From assembly GCA_040506705.1 (NCBI GenBank), contig JBEVWG010000009.1:1-64000 (forward strand): DNA of 64,000 bases, in the 5' to 3' direction. Below, one piece after another: positions 53,138 to 61,979 of this stretch. Source of the DNA: Thiodiazotropha sp040506705 (GTDB lineage Bacteria; Pseudomonadota; Gammaproteobacteria; Chromatiales; Chromatiaceae). A model generated the notes under the pieces. The model was given only the letters and a program-made list of their open reading frames with translations. It was not told the origin of the DNA and did no database searches. The position numbers were made by a program, and so were the translations under genes. Positions within the stretch are counted from its first letter, which is position 1. Every line of letters starts with the position of its first letter.

Positions 53138-54382
53138 ATGCACTATGTGGTAGTCGGCGCGGGGCCGGCAGGTGTTACAGCCTGTGATACATTGCGCGAA
53201 CAAGATCCCCTGGGTCGCATAACGTTGATTGGGGGTGAACATGAACCCCCCTATTCACGCATGGCGATTCCCTATCTGCTGGTTGAAAAAATCAAAGAAC
53301 ATGGCACCTATTTACGCCAAAGCGATAGCCATTACGCTGAACGAAAGATTGATCTGGTGGAAGGCCCTGTTACCCAGGTTGATGCAAACAACAAACGTAT
53401 AACGTTGGCCGATGGTTCAAGCCTCGATTATGACAGATTGTTGATTGCCACCGGAGCAACACCATTCAAGCCACCGATACCGGGTATAGATCTGCCCGGG
53501 GTACACAACTGCTGGACCATGGCGGATGCCAGGGCCATTGTCGAAGGCGCCAAACCAGATACGTCAGTGGTACTGGTCGGAGCCGGGTTTATTGGTTGTA
53601 TTATCCTTGAAGCACTGGTGATGAGGCGGGTGCGTCTGACTGTGGTTGAGAAGGCGCCGCGAATGGTGGCCAGGATGATGGATGAAGTTGCCAGCGACCT
53701 GTTGAGAAGTTGGTGTGAAGATAAAGGTGTCGAGGTGATTACAGGCACTGGGGTAACCGAAATAGAGAAACAGGATGATCAGCTGCTCGTGGATCTGGAA
53801 AATGGAGAAAAAATCACAGCAGGATTAGTGATTACCGCGATGGGGGTACGCGCCAATACAGATTTTCTGGAAGGGTCTGGTGTAGAGACGAAGCAGGGTA
53901 TCGTGGTCAATTCACACTTCCAAACCAACCATCCTGATATCTATGCTGCCGGGGATGTGGCCCAAGGCCTGGATTTCTCCAGTGGATTGGATGAGGTACA
54001 GGCAATTCAACCCACTTCAGTGGAGCATGGGCGGCTCGCTGCGATTAACATGACCGCTACAACAGCTGTTGAGCACCATGGCAGCCTGAATATGAATGTA
54101 CTCGATACCTTGGGCTTGATCTCCTCCTCATTCGGTCAATGGATGGGGGTCGATAACGGTGAACAGGCAGTAGTGTTGGATCGATCCAGCTACCGCTATC
54201 TACGCCTTGAATTTGATGGTGAATATCTGGTTGGCGCCAGCAGTCTGGGTCATACGCAGCATATCGGTGTATTACGTGGATTGATTCGTAGCCGGGTACC
54301 CTTGGGAATATGGAAGCAACGTTTGATGATAGATCCCTCCAGGTTGATGGAAGCCTATATCGGTTGTGTGGTATCACCTTGA
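53138..54382 (+). CDS. aorC: FAD/NAD-dependent oxidoreductase subunit (AorC-like)
   Basis: A 414-residue pyridine-nucleotide disulfide-type flavoprotein. FAD-binding YVVVGAGPAGVTACDTLRE at the N-terminus, NAD-binding VVLVGAGFIGCIILEAL (about residue 148), and IYAAGDVAQG (about 273). The start at 53138 has GGAGGT at 53124-53129. Redox-active Cys pair absent, so it is not a disulfide reductase. Position right after aorB fits the NAD-linking AorC subunit. Confidence 0.87.
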   Translation: MHYVVVGAGPAGVTACDTLREQDPLGRITLIGGEHEPPYSRMAIPYLLVEKIKEHGTYLRQSDSHYAERKIDLVEGPVTQVDANNKRITLADGSSLDYDRLLIATGATPFKPPIPGIDLPGVHNCWTMADARAIVEGAKPDTSVVLVGAGFIGCIILEALVMRRVRLTVVEKAPRMVARMMDEVASDLLRSWCEDKGVEVITGTGVTEIEKQDDQLLVDLENGEKITAGLVITAMGVRANTDFLEGSGVETKQGIVVNSHFQTNHPDIYAAGDVAQGLDFSSGLDEVQAIQPTSVEHGRLAAINMTATTAVEHHGSLNMNVLDTLGLISSSFGQWMGVDNGEQAVVLDRSSYRYLRLEFDGEYLVGASSLGHTQHIGVLRGLIRSRVPLGIWKQRLMIDPSRLMEAYIGCVVSP

Positions 54383-54387
54383 TAGAA

Positions 54388-54633
54388 GTGGAGTTTAAGT
54401 TGTTCGCCAGTTTGATGAGCTTCCTGCCGGCAGGCGCCAAGGATCACAGTGTGTTGGTCAGGATGCCTGCGGGAGCAACGGTCTACGATCTGATGGACAA
54501 GTATCAGGTGCCTAGAGAGCAGGCCCACCTGGTGGTATGCAATGGTGTCTTCGTGCCACCCTCACAGCGTACAACAAAAGCCCTGAATGACGGGGACAGT
54601 ATTGCGCTTTGGCCACCAGTAGCTGGCGGATAA
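54388..54633 (+). CDS. MoaD/ThiS-like sulfur carrier
   Basis: An 81-residue ubiquitin-fold protein (EFKLFASLMSFLP) ending in the functional Gly-Gly (WPPVAGG). The start is GTG 54388; TTG 54379 is an alternative. A dedicated MoaD in an AOR operon probably helps make the tungsten pterin. Confidence 0.82.
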   Translation: MEFKLFASLMSFLPAGAKDHSVLVRMPAGATVYDLMDKYQVPREQAHLVVCNGVFVPPSQRTTKALNDGDSIALWPPVAGG

Positions 54634-54641
54634 GAGGGACT

Positions 54642-54938
54642 GTGCAAAAGTTGCAGGAGTCCCGCCTGATGTCGATTACCCACCGTGAATTTTCACGCAG
54701 TTTAGCCCCACTGAAACGCCACTATATGCTGCAGGAAGAAGAGCAGGGAAGAGCGATTTTTCTACACTCAGAATCCTTCTCTGTGGAGATACGTCTGGGG
54801 AGTGAAAACGCTTTCAGTATAGGTGCGCTTTCAATGCCAAGAACTCAAGTCGACTTTATCTTTCACGCTGCCTCGGTTGAGGAAAAAGCACTGTTTCTGA
54901 AACGATTTGAGCTCTGTTTTAGACGGGGAGGTGGCTGA
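54642..54938 (+). CDS. uncharacterised small protein of the aor operon
   Basis: A 98-residue protein (start GTG 54642 with AAGAGGGA ahead; ATG 54669 is possible). No recognised family. It has a basic N-terminal half (REFSRSLAPLKRHYML) and a FIFHAASVEEKALFLKRFELC C-terminal helix (in part). Directly after the MoaD-like gene with nine bases between, so probably an AOR-maturation or assembly factor; the role is inference. Confidence 0.65.
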   Translation: MQKLQESRLMSITHREFSRSLAPLKRHYMLQEEEQGRAIFLHSESFSVEIRLGSENAFSIGALSMPRTQVDFIFHAASVEEKALFLKRFELCFRRGGG

Positions 54939-54947
54939 GCAAGTGTT

Positions 54948-54987
54948 AAAAATGGTGTTGTTGGTTCGATTTTTCAGAACCATTTTT
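54948..54987 (+). terminator. possible terminator of the aor operon
   Basis: AAAAATGGT (54948-54956) pairs with ACCATTTTT (54979-54987); loop 22 bases. Ten bases after the last aor-operon stop. Confidence 0.45.
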
Positions 54988-55155
54988 GTTTATACTCTGT
55001 AGTCATTCGCCACTACGGCTCTGTCGGCTTAGCAATTCAAGGGAACACTCGATCAATATTGTAATCGAAGCCTCTATTCATGAAGAAATGTCGCTAGGAG
55101 AGTTATCACTTCGGTGAAGTGACAGGGAAGAGCCGTTATCAATTGGGGTCTGCAG

Positions 55156-56223
55156 ATGATTAGACAGAACACTACAGCAGCGCTGCTGTGCCTGGTTTTC
55201 TTTATCCTGTTGCTGGGTCCCGGCCTGGCTTTTGCCGATAAAGAATTCGACCGGGTCGTGGTTTTTGGTGACAGTTTGTCAGATCCGGGCAATGCCTTCT
55301 CTCTTAGCGGTGTCAGTATTAAACCGCCCTACAGTAGTTTGGATGAGTTTCTTATACCCGGAGCCCCCTATGCGCGAGGTGGACACCATTTCAGTAATGG
55401 TGAGACTTGGGTGGAGCGATTTGCTGCGAAACTTGATTTAAAAGAGAGTGCTGGGCCGGCATTTGATGGGCAGAATAGAGGTAAGTTGAAGAAGACCAAC
55501 TATGCAGTTGGTGGTGCCAGAGCCAGGGATTATGGGCAGAATATCAATTTGGCAACTCAACTTGCTGCATTTTTTTCAGATGCACAAGGGCAGGCTTCTG
55601 AGCAATCGCTCTATGTTGTGGCGCTTGGTGGGAATGACCTGAGGGATGCGGTGGCTGCACTCTCTCTGGATAGCAGCGGACTGATCAGTGCAGAGATTGT
55701 TGCTACTGCACTCAGTGCAATTTCAGATGCTGTTATTGCACTCCACAGCGCTGGTGCAAAGAGAGTGATGGTTGCAAATGTACCTGATCTCTCATTGACT
55801 CCGGCAATCCGAAGGCTGGATCTGGTTTCACCTGGTACTGCGATGGGTGCATCTATTCTCTCAGCGCAATTCAACTCCGAACTAGATGGCCTTTTGGATA
55901 CATTGGGGCAGAGTTCACCTGGTCTTGAAATCATAACCATGGACCTTTATGAAATTACCAGGGAGATAATAACCACTCCTGAGGAGTATGGTTTTCTGAA
56001 TGTTCACGATTCCTGTGTCATGCCTGATCAGGAGCCAGCTGCTTGTAAAAAACCAAACACCTATTTTTTCTGGGATGGTATTCATCCCTCCAAGAGAACC
56101 CATCGAGTTTTTGCCAGGAAAGCACACAAGGCATATAAAAGATTCAAAAGTGAGTCGGAAGCAGTCTGTCTGCCATCAAGAAAACCATTGAAAGCTGGGT
56201 GTAGTAGCGCGCTCTGGTTATAG
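55156..56223 (+). CDS. secreted GDSL/SGNH esterase
   Basis: A 355-residue exported lipase/esterase. Signal peptide LLCLVFFILLLGPGLAFA; block I VVVFGDSLSDPGNAF with the catalytic Ser, a Gly in block II (NYAVGGARARDYG), block III GGNDLRDAV with Asn, and block V FFWDGIHPSKRTH with catalytic Asp and His. It lacks the C-terminal beta barrel of autotransporter esterases, so it should be released or periplasmic. A TCAC-TTCG-GTGA hairpin lies in its leader (about 55106-55122). Confidence 0.9.
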   Translation: MIRQNTTAALLCLVFFILLLGPGLAFADKEFDRVVVFGDSLSDPGNAFSLSGVSIKPPYSSLDEFLIPGAPYARGGHHFSNGETWVERFAAKLDLKESAGPAFDGQNRGKLKKTNYAVGGARARDYGQNINLATQLAAFFSDAQGQASEQSLYVVALGGNDLRDAVAALSLDSSGLISAEIVATALSAISDAVIALHSAGAKRVMVANVPDLSLTPAIRRLDLVSPGTAMGASILSAQFNSELDGLLDTLGQSSPGLEIITMDLYEITREIITTPEEYGFLNVHDSCVMPDQEPAACKKPNTYFFWDGIHPSKRTHRVFARKAHKAYKRFKSESEAVCLPSRKPLKAGCSSALWL

Positions 56224-56480
56224 AGGGTGTCTGGTTATTGAACTGCTTTTTTTAGAACCACTTTTAGAGCTGCTTCAGTTTTTTCCATTCAATATCTATT
56301 TGGTTGTGGGGTTTAACAGTAAGCTTGTTGCACCTTATGCTGGGACATGGCCCCGGCGAGGATACAAGTTCTGCATTGACCAGTTTAGCTCGACTGTTTG
56401 CAGGCTGTTTCTAAACGGCTAGTCAATATCAGTGGTGTGAGTCACAATGGTCGGATTGACAAAAAAACAAGGATATTGCC

Positions 56481-57920
56481 ATGTCCACCCTTGCCATTCG
56501 TAAAACCAAGATTGTTGCCACCATCGGGCCAGCGTCAGATTCCGTGGAGATCTTGGAACAGATGATCCGCGCAGGTATGAGTGTCGCGAGGCTGAACCTC
56601 TCACATGGCAGCTATCAAGAGCATAAAATGCGTATCTCTCGCATCAGGCAGGCTTCTGAAAATCTCAACATTCCAGTTGCCATCATGATAGATACCCGGG
56701 GTGTTGAGATACGTACCGGGGGGATTCAACAGGGTTTTGTTGAATTAAAGTCGGGGGCCAGTTTTTCTCTCTACACAGATCAGCGAGTGGGTGATGAACA
56801 GGGTGTTTCCATTACCTACCAGAGACTGACTCAAGAGGTTGCTGCAGGGGAGGTGGTGTTACTGGACGACGGTGCTATGGAGTTGAAGGTTGTATCCGTG
56901 ATGGATAGAGAGATTCAATGCGAGGTCGTGCTTGGAGGAATTCTGAAAGAGAATAAAGGTGTCAATCTGCCCAATACCCAGCTCTCAATGACCGCAGTGG
57001 AGACAGAGCAGCGTGATGATATTCTCCAGGAGCTCTCTTTCGCTGCAGAGAATGATGTGGACTATATCGCGGCATCATTCATTCAAGAGGCATCTGAAAT
57101 CGAGCGAATGCGAGAGATTTTGTCAGACAAGGGGAGTGATATACCGATCATTGCCAAGATTGAAAATCGCGCCGGCATTGATAATCTCGAATCGATTGTG
57201 TTGTCTGCTGACGGCATTATGGTTGCTCGGGGGGATATGGGGGTTGAGTTGCCTTTGGCCGATGTGCCGAGTATGCAGAAAAAGATCATTCGTATTACAG
57301 TGAGTAATGGTAAGCCAGTTATTACCGCGACTCAGATGCTTGCCTCGATGGAGAAAAATCCCAAGCCTACCCGGGCTGAAGCCAGTGATGTGGCGAATGC
57401 AATTTTGGATGGCTCCTCTGCAATCATGCTCTCTGGAGAGACTGCAATGGGGGAGTATCCTGTGGAATCAGTAAGAACCATGGAGATGCTGGCGATACGT
57501 ACAGAGGCATCACTGCGTGAGTATGGATATCTACAACATATCCTGCCCCATACCTCCAATGTGGTTACTGAAGCGGTCAGCCACTCAGCGGTCAGTATGG
57601 CGGATCAACTGCATGCTGCGGCAATTATCAGTCTGACCGAAAGTGGTTTTACTTCACGACTGATCTCAAAACATAGACCGGAGTGCCCGATTCTTGCTGT
57701 GACCCATTCCGCGAGAGTGACTCGTCGGTTGTGTATGAATTGGGGCGTGATTCCAATTGTTGATCCGCTGGGTCGTGCAGATGAGGATAAGATCGTATTC
57801 TGTATAGAGCAGGCTAAAAAGCGCGGGCTTTTATATGTTGGGGATATCGCTATTGCTACCAGCGGGTCGACGCAAACCGAGGGTGGCACCAATTTGATCA
57901 AAGTGATGGAAGTGGATTGA
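56481..57920 (+). CDS. pyk: pyruvate kinase
   Basis: A 479-residue glycolytic enzyme. RKTKIVATIGPAS, IIAKIENRAGIDNLE, ADGIMVARGDMGVELP and ATQMLASMEKNPKPTRAEASD (in part) are present with the catalytic Lys. The usual DTKGPEIRTG reads DTRGVEIRTG: Lys to Arg and Pro to Val next to the active site, which is uncommon. Its product is the NifJ substrate. A strong terminator follows. Confidence 0.94.
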   Translation: MSTLAIRKTKIVATIGPASDSVEILEQMIRAGMSVARLNLSHGSYQEHKMRISRIRQASENLNIPVAIMIDTRGVEIRTGGIQQGFVELKSGASFSLYTDQRVGDEQGVSITYQRLTQEVAAGEVVLLDDGAMELKVVSVMDREIQCEVVLGGILKENKGVNLPNTQLSMTAVETEQRDDILQELSFAAENDVDYIAASFIQEASEIERMREILSDKGSDIPIIAKIENRAGIDNLESIVLSADGIMVARGDMGVELPLADVPSMQKKIIRITVSNGKPVITATQMLASMEKNPKPTRAEASDVANAILDGSSAIMLSGETAMGEYPVESVRTMEMLAIRTEASLREYGYLQHILPHTSNVVTEAVSHSAVSMADQLHAAAIISLTESGFTSRLISKHRPECPILAVTHSARVTRRLCMNWGVIPIVDPLGRADEDKIVFCIEQAKKRGLLYVGDIAIATSGSTQTEGGTNLIKVMEVD

Positions 57921-57925
57921 GATAG

Positions 57926-57956
57926 ACAACCTCATCCTTGAGGTTGTGTTGTTTTG
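57926..57956 (+). terminator. intrinsic terminator of pyk
   Basis: ACAACCTCA (57926-57934), loop TCCT, TGAGGTTGT (57939-57947), then GTTGTTTT. A 9-bp perfect stem with a T-rich tail six bases after the pyk stop. Confidence 0.8.
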
Positions 57957-57966
57957 CAAAGCGCGT

Positions 57967-59244
57967 TTACAAGCCTTTGCAATTGGCGTAGAAAGTGACT
58001 GTAGCAGGCCAGTCAGAGAAGATTCCCTTAATGCCTACGTCTTGTGCGAGTACATCCAGCAACTCCAAAATATCGCCATCATTGTTGGTTACATCTGTGA
58101 TGCTTTGATAGTACCAGCCACCACCATTGGCCAACAGGCCTGAACGTTCCAGAGTCCAGGTGATCAGATCGATGCCGTTAGCCTTAGCGGCGATCGCATA
58201 CTCAGAAGGTACGATTTCGCCCTGTGCTTCGGTTACCAATGCCCACATTGCAGGTGCCAGATATTGAACACCTTGTGCGGCAAGGTCAGGCATCATATCG
58301 ATAGTGGCTGTCGCCTCTTGAGGATTGTCGCTGCCATCCAGATAAACAGCCTGTTTACCAAAGCGAGGCTCATTCTCGATCCAGTAGAGTATGTCATCCA
58401 GATTGAAGGATTGCGCAAAAACACTCTTCGGTTTTACGCCGGCAGCCTTATATTCATTAATCATCTGTTGTGCATAATCCTGCTGGGTATAGTCACCCTC
58501 GAACGGCATCTCAACACTTGGAGACTTCAATTCAGGAGTCATTTTTGTGCCTAATTGTTGAAATAGTTCGATACTTTCAGCGTGGGTCATCAGGGTGCCG
58601 ACAGCGGTGTAGAGATCTGTACGCCAGCTGGGTGTGGCATCTAGATACTCTTCTACTGTTGTGGCAGCTGAGTTGCCTGCATCCATTTTGCCTTTCAGGG
58701 TCTTGAACTCAGCCAGTGTAATATCACTGGTGCAGCAGCGGGCAGAGGCTGGTGTGATGACTTCACCGGTGGTGGGGTCTATCACTGCAGGCACGAATGG
58801 TTCTGAACACTTCGCCGCCAAAGGTGTGGCTAGGATATTGGTGGTTGTGTGCAGATCACATTGAGAGTGACGGCAAACCAGTTCACGATCTTTGGTGAAG
58901 GTTACATCGCATTCGACAATGCCGGCACCCATACGAGCTGCGGCGACATAAGATTCCATTGTATGTTCAGGGAACTGCATTGCAGCACCACGGTGTCCAA
59001 TGGAGAAGTCACTCTTTTTAAATTTTTTCTTATTGCATTCCTGAAGTTCTTGTTTCAGCGGGCTCTCATCCATATTGTCGACCAGATAGAATGGACGGGG
59101 GCCAAGCTCAATGTTCATTCTAACCTTTTCATATCGATTATCATCATCGTTCTGGTCTCTGTAATTACCGGCAAAACAACTACTAACGGTTAACATTGCT
59201 ATGGTGATGAATAGCACTGCCTGGAATTTTTTATTAAGTCGCAT
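57967..59244 (-). CDS. exported glycerophosphodiester phosphodiesterase
   Basis: A 425-residue GDPD enzyme. Leader ends LTVSSC: lipobox-like, with Cys23 a possible lipidation site. GHRGAAMQFPEHTMES and ECDVTFTKDRELVCRHS carry the catalytic His residues and metal ligands. It releases glycerol 3-phosphate from lipid head groups. An insertion (about residues 135-190) with paired Cys (RCCTSD) is longer than in E. coli GlpQ. Confidence 0.9.
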   Translation of the reverse strand: MRLNKKFQAVLFITIAMLTVSSCFAGNYRDQNDDDNRYEKVRMNIELGPRPFYLVDNMDESPLKQELQECNKKKFKKSDFSIGHRGAAMQFPEHTMESYVAAARMGAGIVECDVTFTKDRELVCRHSQCDLHTTTNILATPLAAKCSEPFVPAVIDPTTGEVITPASARCCTSDITLAEFKTLKGKMDAGNSAATTVEEYLDATPSWRTDLYTAVGTLMTHAESIELFQQLGTKMTPELKSPSVEMPFEGDYTQQDYAQQMINEYKAAGVKPKSVFAQSFNLDDILYWIENEPRFGKQAVYLDGSDNPQEATATIDMMPDLAAQGVQYLAPAMWALVTEAQGEIVPSEYAIAAKANGIDLITWTLERSGLLANGGGWYYQSITDVTNNDGDILELLDVLAQDVGIKGIFSDWPATVTFYANCKGL

Positions 59245-59578
59245 ACTCGATTCCTCAGATTATTCTTACACTTTTATTTCGGAAACTTGGAGTTCCGATG
59301 TGCAACAATAGAAGGAACCTATTTCGTGTTGATGCCATTCAGGTGACACTTTTAAGAAATGAGCTGTGTTGAATATGGATTGGATTTAGTTCGAGAGGAT
59401 ATAGACTATGGCTGAGTAACGGAATTGCGATATCACGAAAACACGGCTCCGTGAATTGGTGCGAGAGATGAATGCATAAGTACTGCTACCTAATCCCAGC
59501 ACCACCATCATCCCGGCATGCGCCGGGATGATGGTGTCTGTACTCCAGGATTCCTGGCATGCGCCGGGAGTGGAGAAT
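59245..59578. other. spacer between GDPD and sodB genes
   Basis: 334 bases. It holds the hairpin at 59504-59535 and a degenerate second copy of its core near 59555-59573. Otherwise no gene or signal seen. Confidence 0.5.
59504..59535. repeat. perfect 14-bp inverted repeat, after sodB
   Basis: ACCATCATCCCGGC (59504-59517), loop ATGC, GCCGGGATGATGGT (59522-59535). It lies 44 bases past the sodB stop and may end its transcript. A related GGCATGCGCCGGGA segment follows at about 59558. Confidence 0.7.
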
Positions 59579-60160
59579 TTAGCTCATATTGCTTGCAACG
59601 AAATCCCAATTGACTACTTTCCAGAAGGCCTCTAAATAGGCAGGACGTGCGTTACGATAGTCAATGTAGTAAGCGTGCTCCCAAACGTCTGCTGTCAGCA
59701 GCGCCTTTTTACCGGAGGTCATTGGAGAGCCGGCATTGGAAGTATTGAAGATCTCCAGAGAGCCATCTTCGTTCTGTACCAGCCAGGTCCAGCCAGAACC
59801 GAAATTGGTTGCGCCTGAAGTTGCGAACTGTTTTTTGAACTCGTCAAAGGAGCCAAAGGTGCTGTTGATGGCGTCTGCCAGAGCACCACTTGGCGCTTTG
59901 TCATCACTTGGGCTGCTGAGGCAGTTCCAGTAGAAGGTGTGATTCCAAATCTGAGCAGCGTTGTTGAATACACCACCTGAAGACTTCATGATGATATCTT
60001 CCAGGCTGGCACTCTCGAATTCCGTACCAGGAATCAGGTTGTTTAAATTGGTGACATAGGTGTTGTGATGTTTGCCATGGTGATATTCCAGTGTCTCTTT
60101 AGAGATCACGGGTTCCAAGGCATCAATTGCATAGGGCAGTGCAGGTAGTTCATGAGCCAT
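59579..60160 (-). CDS. sodB: superoxide dismutase, iron type
   Basis: A 193-residue cytoplasmic Fe-SOD. Metal ligands: His in ETLEYHHGKHHNTYV (about 27), His in NHTFYWNCLS (about 74), and Asp and His in DVWEHAYYIDYRN (about 157-161). The Gln in FNNAAQIWNHTFYW marks iron rather than manganese. AAAGGAG precedes the ATG. It protects the Fe-S enzymes that dominate this window. Confidence 0.96.
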   Translation of the reverse strand: MAHELPALPYAIDALEPVISKETLEYHHGKHHNTYVTNLNNLIPGTEFESASLEDIIMKSSGGVFNNAAQIWNHTFYWNCLSSPSDDKAPSGALADAINSTFGSFDEFKKQFATSGATNFGSGWTWLVQNEDGSLEIFNTSNAGSPMTSGKKALLTADVWEHAYYIDYRNARPAYLEAFWKVVNWDFVASNMS

Positions 60161-60340
60161 GAGTTAATACTCCTTTGTTGTTACTTTATCGAATTCTGTA
60201 CTATCCCCGGGAATCTGGGTGGGGAGCCTATAAAAACCAAGTAGAATGGTCGGCTATTCTATCCATGCTATGGCGGGGATGCAACTGGGTTCGTTGTGAG
60301 GGAGAATGATACCACTTTCGATTGACTGATTGATGAATCC

Positions 60341-61876
60341 ATGGATCCGATAGAACTGAGCATATTTTCCTCACGCCTGGAGGCCGTTTGCGACGAAATG
60401 GGAGCGGTGTTGCGTAATGCAGCTTTTTCCCCGAATATTCGCGATCGACTCGACTTCTCCTGTGCAGTGTTCGACGCGGCAGGTGAACTCTGTGCTCAGG
60501 CAGCACATATTCCTGTCCACCTTGGCAGTATGGCTTTTGCCATGGCGGATATAGTCTCTCGAATTGATTGGCATGAAGGGGATATGGTGGTGCTCAACGA
60601 CCCCTTTATGGGGGGCACCCATCTGCCGGATGTTACCCTTATCGCCCCGCTCTATTGTGATAATCAATTGACCGCTTTCGTTGTTAACCGGGCTCACCAT
60701 GCGGATATTGGCTCCGATTCTCCGGGATCTATGCCGATCTCGAACTCTCTCGAACAAGAGGGGAGAATTATTCCACCCGGCAAACTGTTCAAGCTGGGTG
60801 AACTGGATGAACACTACTTAAATCAGATTACCTCAGATAATCGTAATCCTGTTGAGTCGAGAGGGGACTTTGCTGCTCAGATCAGTGCGAATCGGAGTGG
60901 TTTGAAGCGCTTGGATGGGCTGGTTAAAGCGTGGCGACGTGAGGGGTTTCTGCAAGGTCTGGTAGCACTTAATGGCTATGCTGAACGTTTGGCTGGTGAA
61001 GCTTTGAAACGTATACCCTTGGGTGAGTACTGTTTTGAGGATCTGATGGACGATGATGGTCAGGGTAACCGGGATATCCCGATCCGGGTCAGGTTGGTTG
61101 TAGAACAGCAGAGGCTGGTGGTTGATTTTACAGGTTCTGCGATGCAGGTAGAGGGGAATATAAACGCTCCGATGTCGGTGGCAGCAGCTGCAGTCTATTA
61201 CGCTTTTCGTTGTCTGATGCCTGCCCAGACGCCAGCATGTGCTGGGAGTTTCAGGCGAATTGAGTTGATTGTGCCGGAAGGTTCTCTTCTCAATGCCCGA
61301 CGGCCGGCAGCGGTTGCCGCAGGAAATGTTGAGACCAGCAGCCGCATTGTGGATGCGGTGCTAGGGGCACTGGCACAGGTTATGCCGGATGATATACCTG
61401 CAGCGAGTCAAGGCAGTATGAACAATCTTGCTATGGGCAGTGATGATGAGGCTCTTCGCTGGGACTACTATGAGACCATTGGTGGCGGTATGGGAGCTGG
61501 CAGACAGGGGGGTGGCATAGATGGGGTGCAGACCCATATGACCAATACACTCAACACCCCTATCGAAGTTATAGAGAGCCGTTTTCCACTACGTATCGAA
61601 CGCTATGCGTTACGTAAAAATTCGGGGGGTGAGGGCATCCGCAAAGGTGGTGAAGGCTTGATTCGCAGCTTTAGATTTTTAGCACCAACCCAGATAACGC
61701 TACTGACCGAGCGTCGCAGTCACGCTCCTTGGGGTATATCCGGTGGCAGTTCAGGAGGCTGTGGCGTGAACAGGCACAATGAATCAGTTATTGGTGGCAA
61801 GGTAAGTCTGACAGCAGATACCGGTGATCTACTGACTATTGAAACCCCAGGTGGTGGGGGGTGGGGGAAAAGCTAG
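60341..61876 (+). CDS. hyuB: hydantoinase B / 5-oxoprolinase B subunit
   Basis: A 511-residue HyuB protein (MDPIELSIFSSRLEAVCDEM in part at the N-terminus; NDPFMGGTHLPDVTLI; GGMGAGRQGGGIDG; LRKNSGGEGIRKGGEG). Length normal. It hydrolyses hydantoin, oxoproline or a carboxylated ketone jointly with HyuA, which is absent from both sides here. Divergent from sodB. Either HyuA is elsewhere or this subunit works alone. Confidence 0.9.
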   Translation: MDPIELSIFSSRLEAVCDEMGAVLRNAAFSPNIRDRLDFSCAVFDAAGELCAQAAHIPVHLGSMAFAMADIVSRIDWHEGDMVVLNDPFMGGTHLPDVTLIAPLYCDNQLTAFVVNRAHHADIGSDSPGSMPISNSLEQEGRIIPPGKLFKLGELDEHYLNQITSDNRNPVESRGDFAAQISANRSGLKRLDGLVKAWRREGFLQGLVALNGYAERLAGEALKRIPLGEYCFEDLMDDDGQGNRDIPIRVRLVVEQQRLVVDFTGSAMQVEGNINAPMSVAAAAVYYAFRCLMPAQTPACAGSFRRIELIVPEGSLLNARRPAAVAAGNVETSSRIVDAVLGALAQVMPDDIPAASQGSMNNLAMGSDDEALRWDYYETIGGGMGAGRQGGGIDGVQTHMTNTLNTPIEVIESRFPLRIERYALRKNSGGEGIRKGGEGLIRSFRFLAPTQITLLTERRSHAPWGISGGSSGGCGVNRHNESVIGGKVSLTADTGDLLTIETPGGGGWGKS

Positions 61877-61979
61877 TATGAATCACCCTAACCGATTATC
61901 TGGACAAAAAACACTGAAGAGATGTTGAAAAAATAGGGTGTGTCCGTGATGATGCTTAATGGTCTTTGGTTTGATGAAA

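Noticed and set aside
61878..61928. 16-codon frame right after hyuB as a peptide substrate of the radical SAM enzyme
   Set aside because: Very short, no ribosome site, opposite strand to the radical SAM gene, no leader-core pattern.
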